Shown piece after piece: positions 44,004-52,788 of a stretch of 64,000 bases of DNA. Under the pieces are notes generated by a model. The model was not told the DNA's origin. It saw nothing but the letters and a program-made list of their open reading frames with translations, and searched no databases. The DNA lies in the NCBI RefSeq assembly GCF_009801115.1, contig NZ_VTOL01000021.1, positions 1 through 64,000 on the forward strand, written 5' to 3'. Source of the DNA: Dyadobacter sp. 3J3. Its GTDB lineage: Bacteria; Bacteroidota; Bacteroidia; Cytophagales; Spirosomataceae. Numbering within the stretch: position 1 is the first letter of the stretch; every line of letters starts with the position of its first letter. The position numbers and the translations under genes were made by a program.

Positions 44004-45671
44004 ATGAATTATTTGGAAATAGAAAATAAACCCAAAAACTGCCTTTTAACTTTTTGTCTGTTCTTTCTTGTTTTGACAAGGGTATGCAACGCGCAGACTC
44101 CGGAGTTTTATGCTCCACTGGATTACAGCGTATTAAAGACAAATACCAGTTTTTCAAGGCCGGATTCACTGCTTTTGGTACTGAAAGAAAAGTACAATAA
44201 AGCCGTTGCTGCCAATAACGAGCTTTCGTCCGCCGGATATTTAAAGCAAATAGGAGAATTGCTATTTGTTTCCGGGCATTATCCGCAGGCACTGGATTAT
44301 CTTCTTCGGGCAGATAAAATTTACCGAAATCATCCTGATAAAAAACCGCTGGCAGAAAATCTTGTGCTTTTGGGGGAGCTGTATTACCGGAGCAGACAAC
44401 CGGCTCAGGCCAGGAAACAATATAACGAAGCTTTAAGCCACTATAAACAGCTTAAATTGACATCTGGTATGGCTCTTGTCTACGGCCATATAGGATATCT
44501 GTATGAAAAAAAGCAGCTTTACGATAGCGCTTTTTATTTTCAAAATAAGGCATTGTCGGCATATACGACAATAAAAGAGGAGCGGGGAATTGCGAAGATC
44601 TATGAAAATATTGGCAGCATTTATGAGGATAAAGAAAAATATGATTCTGCCTATGTTTATTTCAACAAGGCTTATCTTCTCAATACACGCAGTGGAAATG
44701 AGATTGCTCAAATCGAAATTCTTAATAATTTGGGAGATGTTTTACGTAAAACCGGCAAGTATCGCCAAGGGTTAGCACTAAGTTTGCAAGCGCTTGATCT
44801 GGCAATGAAAAAGGGAGAATATTATCAACTTTCAAGCGCCAGTAATGACGTTGCCAAAGCGTATAATTTTTTAAACAAAAACGACAGCGCCTTTTATTAT
44901 CTCGCCCAGTCCCGTCAGTACCTGAACGATATATATTCTCAGGAAAGCAACAAACAACTTGCTTTGCTTCAGACCTTGTATGAAATTGAAAAAAAAGACA
45001 ACGAAATAGAAAGTCTGGTACATGCAAGGCAGACAGATCTTTTGGTCAATATTTCGGCAGGAGTTGTCATTGTTCTGGTTCTTTTAATAACAGGTTTGAT
45101 TATCAGCAGACAGCGTCTGAAAATTAAAAACGAACAAAAACTACATGCACAGAATAGCCAGGTTTTTCAGGCTCAGGCTCAGTTGATGGAAGCTGAACTT
45201 GAAAATAAAAGGCTTTTGGAAGAAAACCTTACACAGCAGCTCGAAATAAAAACCAAGGAACTCACCAGCTATACCCTGCACGTAATCCGCAAAAATAAAC
45301 TGCTGGAAGACTTGCAGTCGCAGCTGGAAGCGATGGTGAAAGAAGAAAAAAGGGATCAGAAAAAACAGATCAAACAACTATCGCTGCAAATCAGTGAAGG
45401 GCTTAGTGACGATCAGCACTGGGAAGAATTCAGAGGGATTTTTGAGCAGGTTCACCAGTCATTTTTTGACAGACTTCAACAACAATGCGATGCGCTCACG
45501 TCAAATGATTTGAGGCTGATAGCCCTGATCAAAATGAATATGACGCCTTCGGATATTTCCACCTTACTGGGCGTTTCCCAGGATAGCCTCAGAGTTATGC
45601 GTCACCGTCTCAGAAAGAAACTCAATCTTGCAGCAGGCGAAAATCTTTCAGCCTTTATTCAGACAATTTAA
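44004..45671 (+). CDS. TPR-repeat sensor-regulator with C-terminal helix-turn-helix
   Basis: A 555-residue membrane protein. A signal peptide ends VCNAQ; TPR-like repeats fill about 60-330 (for example LVLLGELYYRSRQPAQARKQ). A transmembrane helix at about 352-372 is followed by a coiled coil rich in Gln, Glu and Leu, and by a LuxR/BglG-like HTH at the C terminus (NMTPSDISTLLGVSQDSLRV). The layout suits a sensor that reads periplasmic conditions and binds DNA from the membrane. It ends 242 bases before the TonB receptor and may control it. The ATG at 44004 gives the best signal peptide. Confidence 0.85.
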   Translation: MNYLEIENKPKNCLLTFCLFFLVLTRVCNAQTPEFYAPLDYSVLKTNTSFSRPDSLLLVLKEKYNKAVAANNELSSAGYLKQIGELLFVSGHYPQALDYLLRADKIYRNHPDKKPLAENLVLLGELYYRSRQPAQARKQYNEALSHYKQLKLTSGMALVYGHIGYLYEKKQLYDSAFYFQNKALSAYTTIKEERGIAKIYENIGSIYEDKEKYDSAYVYFNKAYLLNTRSGNEIAQIEILNNLGDVLRKTGKYRQGLALSLQALDLAMKKGEYYQLSSASNDVAKAYNFLNKNDSAFYYLAQSRQYLNDIYSQESNKQLALLQTLYEIEKKDNEIESLVHARQTDLLVNISAGVVIVLVLLITGLIISRQRLKIKNEQKLHAQNSQVFQAQAQLMEAELENKRLLEENLTQQLEIKTKELTSYTLHVIRKNKLLEDLQSQLEAMVKEEKRDQKKQIKQLSLQISEGLSDDQHWEEFRGIFEQVHQSFFDRLQQQCDALTSNDLRLIALIKMNMTPSDISTLLGVSQDSLRVMRHRLRKKLNLAAGENLSAFIQTI

Positions 45672-45674
45672 CTT

Positions 45675-45718
45675 CTTAACATTTAGATAATAGTAACTTA
45701 ACAGAAGCTTAATGGCTT
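45675..45718 (+). promoter_or_regulatory. Four tandem 11-bp repeats, Pho-box-like
   Basis: Four consecutive 11-base units start CTTAACA, GATAATA, CTTAACA and CTTAATG. A further CTTAATT follows at 45729, one base out of phase. The layout and core match the array at 23212-23244. It begins four bases after the TPR-regulator stop and lies upstream of the TonB receptor. A possible -7 element (CATCTTTG, 45768-45775) follows. Regulation by a PhoB-type protein is inferred. Confidence 0.5.
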
Positions 45719-45913
45719 TTTTTTACTTCTTAATTTGCTTTAAATCAGTATTTTAAATTGATATATTCATCTTTGTTTCTTTCTTGTAACGCTATAAATC
45801 CGGCTGTTTCCTTTTTGTAACGCGCCTTATTTGGATCGCTGCAATTTGTTTGCACACCTTCGTATCATCATCGGAGAAAGCAAATAGTTGCTTTGATCCT
45901 TTAACGCTTGCGA

Positions 45914-48679
45914 ATGGAAAACATGGTTTACAGATTTTATTTTATAATAGCCTTTTTGCTGATTTCAATATCTGCATCTGCCGGAACTTTAAAAGGAAAA
46001 CTGCTTGAAGCAGCAACCGGGCAGCCAGCGCTTGGCGTCGTTGTGATGATTGAAGGGACAAGTTTTCAGGATGTATCAGGGCTGGACGGAAGTTTTTCAA
46101 TCGCAAACATTTCCGAGGGAAATTACAAGCTGGTTGTACGCCATCTTTCTTATCAGACTATCATCAAGGATTTTGAAATCTCAAAGTCAGGACAACTTCA
46201 ACTGGACATTTTCCTGGAACCTGCCGCCAATCTGATGCTTAATGAAGTGGCCGTGATTGGTAAAAAAGACAACACGACGGATCAGGCCGCCAGATCTATG
46301 GAACGCAGTGCGAGCCAGGTCATGAATATTGTCTCAGCCAAAACGATCCAGATTTCGCCTGATCTTACTGTTGCTAACGTTATTCAAAGAATGTCGGGTA
46401 TTTCCATCGAGCGTAACAGCAACGGCGACGGGCAATATGCGATTTTACGCGGGATGGATAAAAGATATAACTATACGCTGGTAAACGGGGTGAAAATTCC
46501 GAGTCCGGACAATAAATACCGGTATGTCCCTCTTGACATTTTTCCATCGGATTTGCTGGATCGCCTCGAAGTATACAAAGCGCTGACACCGTCGATGGAG
46601 GCAGACGCCATTGGTGGAGCCGTAAACCTGGTTATGAAAGATGCACCGGACCGGTTTATGTTATCGGCCAATATTTCAAGTGGTTATAACGAGCTTTTTA
46701 TGCAGCGTGATTTCAAGAGTTACGATTATAAAAATGTTCAGACCAAATCACCTTATGAAAAAAACGGAAGTCAGTACAATGCTACTCCTTCCGATTTTTC
46801 CAAAGCACCACTACAATACAGTTCCAAGTCGCCGCTTCCGAATTTGCTGGGAAGTCTGGCCATTGGAAATCGTTATTTTGACAGGAAACTTGGTGTGCTT
46901 TTAGCAGGAAGTTATCAAAATACATTCCGTGGAAGCAATAGCCTTTTCTTTGATTCAGAAACGGTAGACACACTTAGAGGCGAGACGCTTACTAAAAGAA
47001 ATGAAAGGCAATATTCCGAGCAGCAGACACGCTATGGTCTTCATTCCAAACTGGATTTTCGTATTAATGACCGGAATAAAATCCAGTTTTATAATGCCCT
47101 CATGAGCCTGACCAATGTCCAGGTAAGAGATGTGAAATCAACCCAGCTGACGATTGGCGGTTATGATCCGGTGCTGGGAAATGCTACGCTGGGATATTCA
47201 ACCCGTTCGCGCTTAACCCGCCAGAAAATTTTCAATAGCACATTGCAGGGTAAACATCAGCTGGACGAACATTGGGGAGTAAATTGGTCGGCTGTATATT
47301 CCAAGGCAACTAATGAAGTTCCCGATAATGTAACGATTCCGCTGGCGGGAGTTCGCAAGAATTTTGTAGATAAACCAACAACCGTAGACGATGCAACGGT
47401 ACGATGGGAACATAACAGCGACCGTGATCTTGCTGCTTATCTGAATGTTACTTACAAACATACCGTCGGGTCGACCGATCTGGAATGGATGGCAGGCGGA
47501 CTTTTCAGGGATAAAAAGCGAACCAATTTTTATAATAATTATCAGTTACGGCCAACTAATCTTTTTGCTGAATACGGAGTTGATTTTAACAAGTATTCCG
47601 AGATTGATTTTACAATTCAGAATCCCCGTGGCTCTGTCGCCACGGCACTCAACTATGATGCATCGGAACAGATTAAAGCAGGTTATCTACAATTGAAAGC
47701 AGAATCTGCGATGCTTGAAGTACTCGGAGGCGTGCGTGTAGAGGCCACCGATCAGGGTTATTCCATGAAATTTCCAATTGGTGAGGAAAGGCCGGAAGGG
47801 AGCCAGGTGTATACAGATATTTTACCAAGTTTGCATTTGAAATATAAAACAGACGGTAATGTCAATCTACGCGCTTCTTATTTTCGCTCACTCAACAGAC
47901 CCGGTTTTTTTGAAATTGTTCCTTATCGTATCGTAAACGAGGAATATCAGGAACGTGGAAATGCGGATTTGAAAAGAGCAATTGCTGATAATATTGACCT
48001 TCGGTATGAACTTTTTTCCAAACCTTCCGAGCAATTTATGGTGGGTCTTTTTTACAAACATATCAAAAATCCAATTGAGTATACCTTACAAAAAGATGCA
48101 ATACGAGGTCAGGATATATTTTATTCTCCGGGAAATTTTGGAAATGCAAACAACTACGGACTTGAACTGGATTTTATCAAGTATATCAAAATGTTTGGTG
48201 TAAAGGCAAATTATACCTATACCCATTCAGAAATCACCACGCCAAAATCCAAACGAATCCGTAATGAAAGTGGGGATCTTGAAACCATTAGCGTCGAGCA
48301 GTCAAGACCGCTTTACGGGCAATCCGCTCACGTAGCCAATCTTTCTCTCTTATTCAAAAACGCGAAAAAAGGAATTGATGCCCAGTTGGCAGGTGGTTTT
48401 ACAGGCGAGCGGATCAATACAGTTTCCCAGTTTTTGGACAATGATTTGTGGCAAAAAGGATTTATCCAGCTGGATGCATCTTTTGAAAAAACACTTAAAA
48501 ACGGACTGGGACTTTTTGTCAAAGCGAACAACCTTCTTAATACGCCGATGGAAGTATTTATGAAGAATTTCAGCGCAGCTAATAAAGATGTTGCTGATCA
48601 AAACAGCCAGAAAACAACGTTGATGCGCCGTGATTATTACCAACGGTCTTACCTGATCGGCTTACGATTCAAATTCTAA
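45914..48679 (+). CDS. TonB-dependent outer-membrane receptor
   Basis: A 921-residue receptor. The ATG at 45914 is used; the TTG six bases upstream is rejected and another ATG lies at 45923. After a signal peptide comes a carboxypeptidase-like domain (GTLKGKLLEAATGQPALGVV, about 25-105), the plug (TVANVIQRMSGISIER, YAILRGMDKRYNYTLVNGV) and a barrel ending YLIGLRFKF. It imports a substrate too large for porins using TonB energy. Downstream genes encode a beta-helix lipoprotein and a phytase, so an inositol phosphate or released phosphate compound is a likely substrate. Confidence 0.9.
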   Translation: MENMVYRFYFIIAFLLISISASAGTLKGKLLEAATGQPALGVVVMIEGTSFQDVSGLDGSFSIANISEGNYKLVVRHLSYQTIIKDFEISKSGQLQLDIFLEPAANLMLNEVAVIGKKDNTTDQAARSMERSASQVMNIVSAKTIQISPDLTVANVIQRMSGISIERNSNGDGQYAILRGMDKRYNYTLVNGVKIPSPDNKYRYVPLDIFPSDLLDRLEVYKALTPSMEADAIGGAVNLVMKDAPDRFMLSANISSGYNELFMQRDFKSYDYKNVQTKSPYEKNGSQYNATPSDFSKAPLQYSSKSPLPNLLGSLAIGNRYFDRKLGVLLAGSYQNTFRGSNSLFFDSETVDTLRGETLTKRNERQYSEQQTRYGLHSKLDFRINDRNKIQFYNALMSLTNVQVRDVKSTQLTIGGYDPVLGNATLGYSTRSRLTRQKIFNSTLQGKHQLDEHWGVNWSAVYSKATNEVPDNVTIPLAGVRKNFVDKPTTVDDATVRWEHNSDRDLAAYLNVTYKHTVGSTDLEWMAGGLFRDKKRTNFYNNYQLRPTNLFAEYGVDFNKYSEIDFTIQNPRGSVATALNYDASEQIKAGYLQLKAESAMLEVLGGVRVEATDQGYSMKFPIGEERPEGSQVYTDILPSLHLKYKTDGNVNLRASYFRSLNRPGFFEIVPYRIVNEEYQERGNADLKRAIADNIDLRYELFSKPSEQFMVGLFYKHIKNPIEYTLQKDAIRGQDIFYSPGNFGNANNYGLELDFIKYIKMFGVKANYTYTHSEITTPKSKRIRNESGDLETISVEQSRPLYGQSAHVANLSLLFKNAKKGIDAQLAGGFTGERINTVSQFLDNDLWQKGFIQLDASFEKTLKNGLGLFVKANNLLNTPMEVFMKNFSAANKDVADQNSQKTTLMRRDYYQRSYLIGLRFKF

Positions 48680-48717
48680 AACTTTTTATAAAAATTACTT
48701 ATCAATCTCGAATTCAA

Positions 48718-49980
48718 ATGAAAAATCTATTTATTTCTTGCGCACTGGCTATGTTAGCGCTCGCATCTTGTACGGACGACAGTGAGGATACTGCACCAGT
48801 AATTGATGTACCGGTAGTGCAGGAATCCGTTGCAGGTGAAGTTTCCGGTGTGTGGACCAAAGGAGGAACCTACAAAATTACCGGCCATATCCAGATTCCG
48901 AAAGGCAAATCGCTTACAATTGAAGAAGGTGTCACCGTTCTTTTTAGTGATTCTGTTGTCAAACCGGAAGTTGTGATCTTAGGGAATTTGTACAGTTTGG
49001 GAACAGCTGCGGCACCTGTGAAATTCACCGTACCCGATAGCTGGAAAACAGCCAAAAATCTTTACGGAAATCTTTGGGGCGGGCTTATTGCCGGTCCCGA
49101 ATCCGCAGAATTGGTTTTAAGCAATACCATCCTTGAATACGGTGGTGCGGTGACGACAGAAGAGTCGCCATCGGTGAAAGCAGGCTTGTACAAAGCAATG
49201 GCCGGCCAGCATGTTCCTGTGCTTTACTACCCGAACGTGAAAGGAAAACTGGTTGTTACGGGCAGCACGATCCGTAATTTTAACGAGGATGGTTTTTATA
49301 TTGAAGGCGGCCAGGTTATTATCGCCAACAATTATTTTTACACAACAGGTGTTTCCGGCGGTGATGCCATTAATATCAAATCAGGTGTTCAGGCTGATAT
49401 TGCTTTTAATGTTGTTTACAGTCCTAATACAAATGCACTTAAATTATCCAGCACGGGTGACCGCACTCCGCAAGCGTATATCGTAGGGTATAACAATACG
49501 ATTATCAATGCAGGATGGAGAAGACCAACCACAAAAGGCGGATCGGTTTGGCTTGAAAAAGCAGTTCGTGTGGATCTGTACAACAATCTTCTGGCTAATG
49601 ACCGCTATGGAATTAAAAGAGATCCGGGAAATCCTGAGGATGCAAGATCGGTTATCAGCAATACTTTCTATTACGGGTATGATCAGACTACAACAAGTCA
49701 GTTCCAGCCTTCAACCGAAATTGTAAAAGGTACTAATGATATTATTTCTGCCAAAGCAGGTGAAAATGATCCGAAGTTTGTCAATTATGCGTTGTCCACG
49801 GCTACTGCGAATGCTACGTATGATAACGCCTGGGACTTTCATTTGCAAACCGGATCACCTGCGCTTACAAAAGGAAAAACCGATTTTACCCGTCTTTTTG
49901 CAAACGGCATTGTCGTAAACGGTATTACCTACAAATCTCCTGCACCAGCAAATTACATCGGTGCGTTGGGTACCAAGTAA
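48718..49980 (+). CDS. Right-handed beta-helix lipoprotein
   Basis: A 420-residue lipoprotein (LALASC, cysteine near 18). The mature protein shows regular short beta-strand turns: KGKSLTIEEGVTVLF, VVILGNLYSLGTAAAPVKFT, VTGSTIRNFNEDGFYIEG, IIANNYFYTTGV, which is the pattern of a right-handed parallel beta-helix. Such proteins bind or cleave polysaccharides, but no lyase catalytic set is clear. It starts 38 bases after the TonB receptor and probably works with it at the cell surface, like SusD with SusC. Confidence 0.85.
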   Translation: MKNLFISCALAMLALASCTDDSEDTAPVIDVPVVQESVAGEVSGVWTKGGTYKITGHIQIPKGKSLTIEEGVTVLFSDSVVKPEVVILGNLYSLGTAAAPVKFTVPDSWKTAKNLYGNLWGGLIAGPESAELVLSNTILEYGGAVTTEESPSVKAGLYKAMAGQHVPVLYYPNVKGKLVVTGSTIRNFNEDGFYIEGGQVIIANNYFYTTGVSGGDAINIKSGVQADIAFNVVYSPNTNALKLSSTGDRTPQAYIVGYNNTIINAGWRRPTTKGGSVWLEKAVRVDLYNNLLANDRYGIKRDPGNPEDARSVISNTFYYGYDQTTTSQFQPSTEIVKGTNDIISAKAGENDPKFVNYALSTATANATYDNAWDFHLQTGSPALTKGKTDFTRLFANGIVVNGITYKSPAPANYIGALGTK

Positions 49981-49987
49981 ATTTTAT

Positions 49988-50021
49988 CTCCCGGAATTGA
50001 AACCATTTCCGGGAGTTTTTT
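49988..50021 (+). terminator. Terminator between beta-helix lipoprotein and phytase genes
   Basis: A perfect 9-bp stem (49988-49996 with 50007-50015) is followed by six T residues. It ends two bases before an ATG at 50023, so that ATG has little room for ribosome binding and the GTG at 50044 is favoured as the phytase start. Partial termination could lower phytase expression. Confidence 0.8.
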
Positions 50022-50043
50022 AATGATTTACCAATTTATTGTT

Positions 50044-51141
50044 GTGAAAAATCTGATCTGCCCTATTGCCATCCTGACGTTGCTTTTATGCGGTTGTCAG
50101 GAAAAAAAACAAATGTCTGAAACGCCTGTTTCAAAAGAAAACGAGATATCTGTTGTTGAACCTTTGTTTGTAACTGACACCGTCGCTCACGATTCGGATG
50201 ATCCTGCCGTTTGGATAAACCCGCAGGATCCTGCCCAAAGCCTGATTCTTGGAACGGATAAGGATCAGAACGGAGGCTTATATGTTTTTGATCTTGAAGG
50301 GAAAGTTCAAAAAGAAAAAGTTGTTCAGGGTCTTCAGCGTCCAAACAATGTTGACGTAGAATACGGCCTGATGCTGGGAGGGAAATTAACAGATATCGCG
50401 GTGGTTACAGAGCGGTTTACACACAAGCTCAGGATTTTTTCCCTGCCTGATATGAAACCCGTGGATGGGGGAGGTCTTGATGTTTTTGTTGGCCAAACGA
50501 AAGCAGGAGAACGTGATTTAATGGGCATTGGCCTTTATAAAAACAAGTCCGGAAAAATCTACGCGATCGTTGGGAGAAAAACCGGTCCAACAAGCGGGAG
50601 TTACCTTTGGCAATATCTTTTGGAAGACAACGGCAGTGGAAAAGTCAATGCAACGCTGGTCCGTAAATTCGGTACTTACAGCGGTTTGAAAGAAATAGAA
50701 TCGATTGCGGTGGATGATCAGCTTGGTTTTGTATATTATTCAGATGAAGGAAAAGGCGTCAGGAAATATTATGCCGATCCTGAAAAAGGAAATAAAGAAC
50801 TGGCACTTTTTGCCACCACCGGTTTTACAGAAGACCACGAAGGAATATCAATTTATAAGCTTACGGATACCACAGGGTATATTTTGGTTTCCGATCAGGG
50901 AGCAAATCAGTTCAAGATTTTTGACCGTCAGCCAAATCTGGATAGTACAGGGATGCAAAAGCTCTTTAAAACCATAAAAGTAAAAGCAAATCATAGTGAC
51001 GGTTCTGAAATGGTATCGATTCCATTAAACAAAAATTTCAGGAATGGACTTTTTGTAGCTATGAGTGATAATAAAACGTTTCACCTCTACCGTTGGGAAG
51101 ATATTGCAGGGAAAGAGCTGTTGAAAATTGAGGTGAAATAG
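50044..51141 (+). CDS. Beta-propeller phytase (3-phytase) lipoprotein
   Basis: A 365-residue lipoprotein. The GTG at 50044 gives MKNLICPIAILTLLLCGC, a textbook lipoprotein signal; the ATG at 50023 sits against a terminator. BPP motifs are clear: DSDDPAVWINPQDPAQSLIL near 45, GTDKDQNGGLYVFDLEGK, GLQRPNNVDVEYG, and GLKEIESIAVDDQLGFVYYSDEGKG near 210. Acidic residues in these loops bind calcium. The enzyme removes phosphate from phytate at the cell surface. It is part of the TonB receptor group and so probably feeds phosphate or inositol phosphates to the importer. Confidence 0.92.
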   Translation: MKNLICPIAILTLLLCGCQEKKQMSETPVSKENEISVVEPLFVTDTVAHDSDDPAVWINPQDPAQSLILGTDKDQNGGLYVFDLEGKVQKEKVVQGLQRPNNVDVEYGLMLGGKLTDIAVVTERFTHKLRIFSLPDMKPVDGGGLDVFVGQTKAGERDLMGIGLYKNKSGKIYAIVGRKTGPTSGSYLWQYLLEDNGSGKVNATLVRKFGTYSGLKEIESIAVDDQLGFVYYSDEGKGVRKYYADPEKGNKELALFATTGFTEDHEGISIYKLTDTTGYILVSDQGANQFKIFDRQPNLDSTGMQKLFKTIKVKANHSDGSEMVSIPLNKNFRNGLFVAMSDNKTFHLYRWEDIAGKELLKIEVK

Positions 51142-51180
51142 TAAGGGAACTATTTCTTTGAGGCTAGATCTTAAAACTTC

Positions 51181-51224
51181 AAGCTGATTGCTGCCGGTTA
51201 CACCTGGCTGTAATCAGCTTTTTT
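51181..51224 (+). terminator. Terminator after the phytase gene
   Basis: A perfect 9-bp stem (51181-51189 with 51212-51220) is followed by a T run. It lies 39 bases after the phytase stop and closes the TonB receptor-phytase group. Confidence 0.85.
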
Positions 51225-51563
51225 ATTTTAAATTAAAACAAAAAAATACCTGGCTGATTCTTAACTAAATATGAGGTCTTAAAGACACGGACGAGAATCG
51301 AAAACAAGTGGTATAGATTCGAAATGAGTAAAAAAAATAATTAATAATGAGTAATTTTTTTGTAACCACAATTAAATTACGTAATTGTAACTTTTCTGAT
51401 AAAATGTCGTCCTAAAAGATGGCAGATAAAGAATTATTTGTTTGCCGTCAAGTCTGATTTTATTCACTTTTAAACCTGAATTTACCTATGCCGTGAGAAG
51501 TATTATCCTTAAAATCTATTAGTTAATCAATTTTTCAATTCCCTCTTACAAATTTCAAATTTT
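51225..51563. other. AT-rich intergenic interval
   Basis: No gene or clear promoter is seen in about 340 bases. A 7-bp inverted repeat (ACAATTA/TAATTGT) lies near 51370-51390. The region probably carries the promoter of the small lipoprotein gene at 51564. Confidence 0.5.
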
Positions 51564-51974
51564 ATGTTTCAAAAAATCCGAACAGTAACAACAGCACTAT
51601 TTTTTTCAACATTAGTTTTTTTATCATCCTGTACAGACCACAACATTGAGCCTGGTGTATTTGGACTTACCACATTAAAATCTTTTGGTGGTTCAGGTTA
51701 TCAGGTGCAAATTGACGCATTGGGCGACAAACCTGTTACTGAATACGGCATCGTTTACACGGCTTATCCTCGCGGATTGGGCGATCATAACATACAACCG
51801 ACTGTTGCAGATAACAAGATCAAATTTACCTCTCCGATCACGAAGGGAGTAAATACCTTCACTGGGACCATACCTAATTCCGGGTCTACTTTTTATTATT
51901 ACCGCGCTTATGCCATCGTAGACAATATTCCTGTGTATGGCACTTATCTGGCTTATACTGTGCAGGCTCCTTGA
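51564..51974 (+). CDS. Small lipoprotein with fibronectin-like fold
   Basis: A 136-residue lipoprotein (LVFLSSC, cysteine near 23). The mature part resembles the beta-sandwich segments of Bacteroidetes exported proteins (VTEYGIVYTAYPRG, TFYYYRAYAIVDNIPVYG). No enzymatic motif is present. It is a single-gene transcript with a terminator 42 bases after its stop. Function unknown; probably surface-exposed. Confidence 0.7.
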   Translation: MFQKIRTVTTALFFSTLVFLSSCTDHNIEPGVFGLTTLKSFGGSGYQVQIDALGDKPVTEYGIVYTAYPRGLGDHNIQPTVADNKIKFTSPITKGVNTFTGTIPNSGSTFYYYRAYAIVDNIPVYGTYLAYTVQAP

Positions 51975-52276
51975 TTTGTCAAAACCTTCGTAAGGTGAAA
52001 TAATAGACAAAAACAAAAAGTCGGGAGGTGCTTATGCGGCAACTTCCGACTTTTCTATTGGGAGTGAGCATAAAACGAGGGAGGAGAAATAGAAAATTGA
52101 TTTCACAGATTTGTATTGATTTGTAACAAAGAGTGTTCTGAAAAATTGTCTTTTTTGTATTGAATTTGGTCATTTACATATTACGAGAGAACAAAATCAA
52201 TTATATTTATAAATGTTCGGTACCGTGTAATTTTAAAAGTTAATCTAATTTTAAAATCATCAGAGATATTTAGAGT
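51975..52276. other. Intergenic interval holding a terminator
   Basis: About 300 bases without a gene. The first part holds the hairpin of the lipoprotein gene. The remainder is AT-rich with no recognised site before the antitoxin gene at 52277. Confidence 0.5.
52016..52054 (+). terminator. Terminator after the small lipoprotein gene
   Basis: A 12-bp stem with one mismatch (52016-52027 with 52043-52054) that ends in a short T run. Confidence 0.75.
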
Positions 52277-52495
52277 ATGGAAACAATAGTCATAACTACA
52301 AAAGGAGGGAAGTTAAAAGCATTAAAGGCTTTTCTTCTTGCGCTTGAAATCCCATTTCAGGATGAGAGTTCAAAATCACATGACGATGAGGAGTTCGTGG
52401 CAAATATCCAGGCTGCGGAAGAAGATATAAAAGCGGGTAGAATTATGACGGTAAAAGGGAAGAAAGAACTTCACTCTATGTTGGATAATTTATAA
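52277..52495 (+). CDS. Antitoxin-like protein next to a broken YoeB toxin
   Basis: A 72-residue acidic protein. It begins METIVITTKGGKLKALKAFL and ends KGKKELHSMLDNL. Antitoxins of YoeB/RelE-type pairs in Bacteroidetes have this size and charge, with a helical N-terminal part and an unstructured C-terminal tail that wraps the toxin. The identification rests mainly on the toxin remnant overlapping its stop. Since the toxin is dead, this gene is probably under no strong selection now and could be an orphan antitoxin. Confidence 0.7.
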   Translation: METIVITTKGGKLKALKAFLLALEIPFQDESSKSHDDEEFVANIQAAEEDIKAGRIMTVKGKKELHSMLDNL

Positions 52496-52769
52496 GTTAC
52501 CAACTTCAATTTACCGATCAGTCTTTAAAAGATATTCAGCGAATTAAACGGTCGGGAAATAAGCCCTTATATAAAAAATTGGTTGCTTTATTGGAAGAGC
52601 TTGTTGATCATCCGGAAACTGGTACCGGTAAACCTGATTATTGAGATGCTATGAATTGCCAACTTGGTCCAGAAGATTATCTCAGGAACATAGATTAATA
52701 TATCGTATACATGAATCAGCAGTAAATGTTGTCGTTTTATCTACCTGGGGTCATTATGATGACAAATAG
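52492..52769 (+). pseudogene. YoeB/Txe-type ribonuclease toxin, inactivated
   Basis: Two frames read SYQLQFTDQSLKDIQRIKRS to TGTGKPDY, then RCYELPTWSRRLSQEHRLIY and STWGHYDDK, a typical YoeB order. A one-base deletion near 52637-52642 breaks the frame between them. The start is ATA (52492-52494) where ATGA would overlap the antitoxin stop; a G-to-A change there turns ATG into ATA and the antitoxin TGA into TAA. So the toxin has a lost start and a frameshift. A sequencing error at the deletion cannot be excluded, but both lesions point to decay. Confidence 0.85.
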
Positions 52770-52788
52770 GTGGTGTATACTTAAACCA

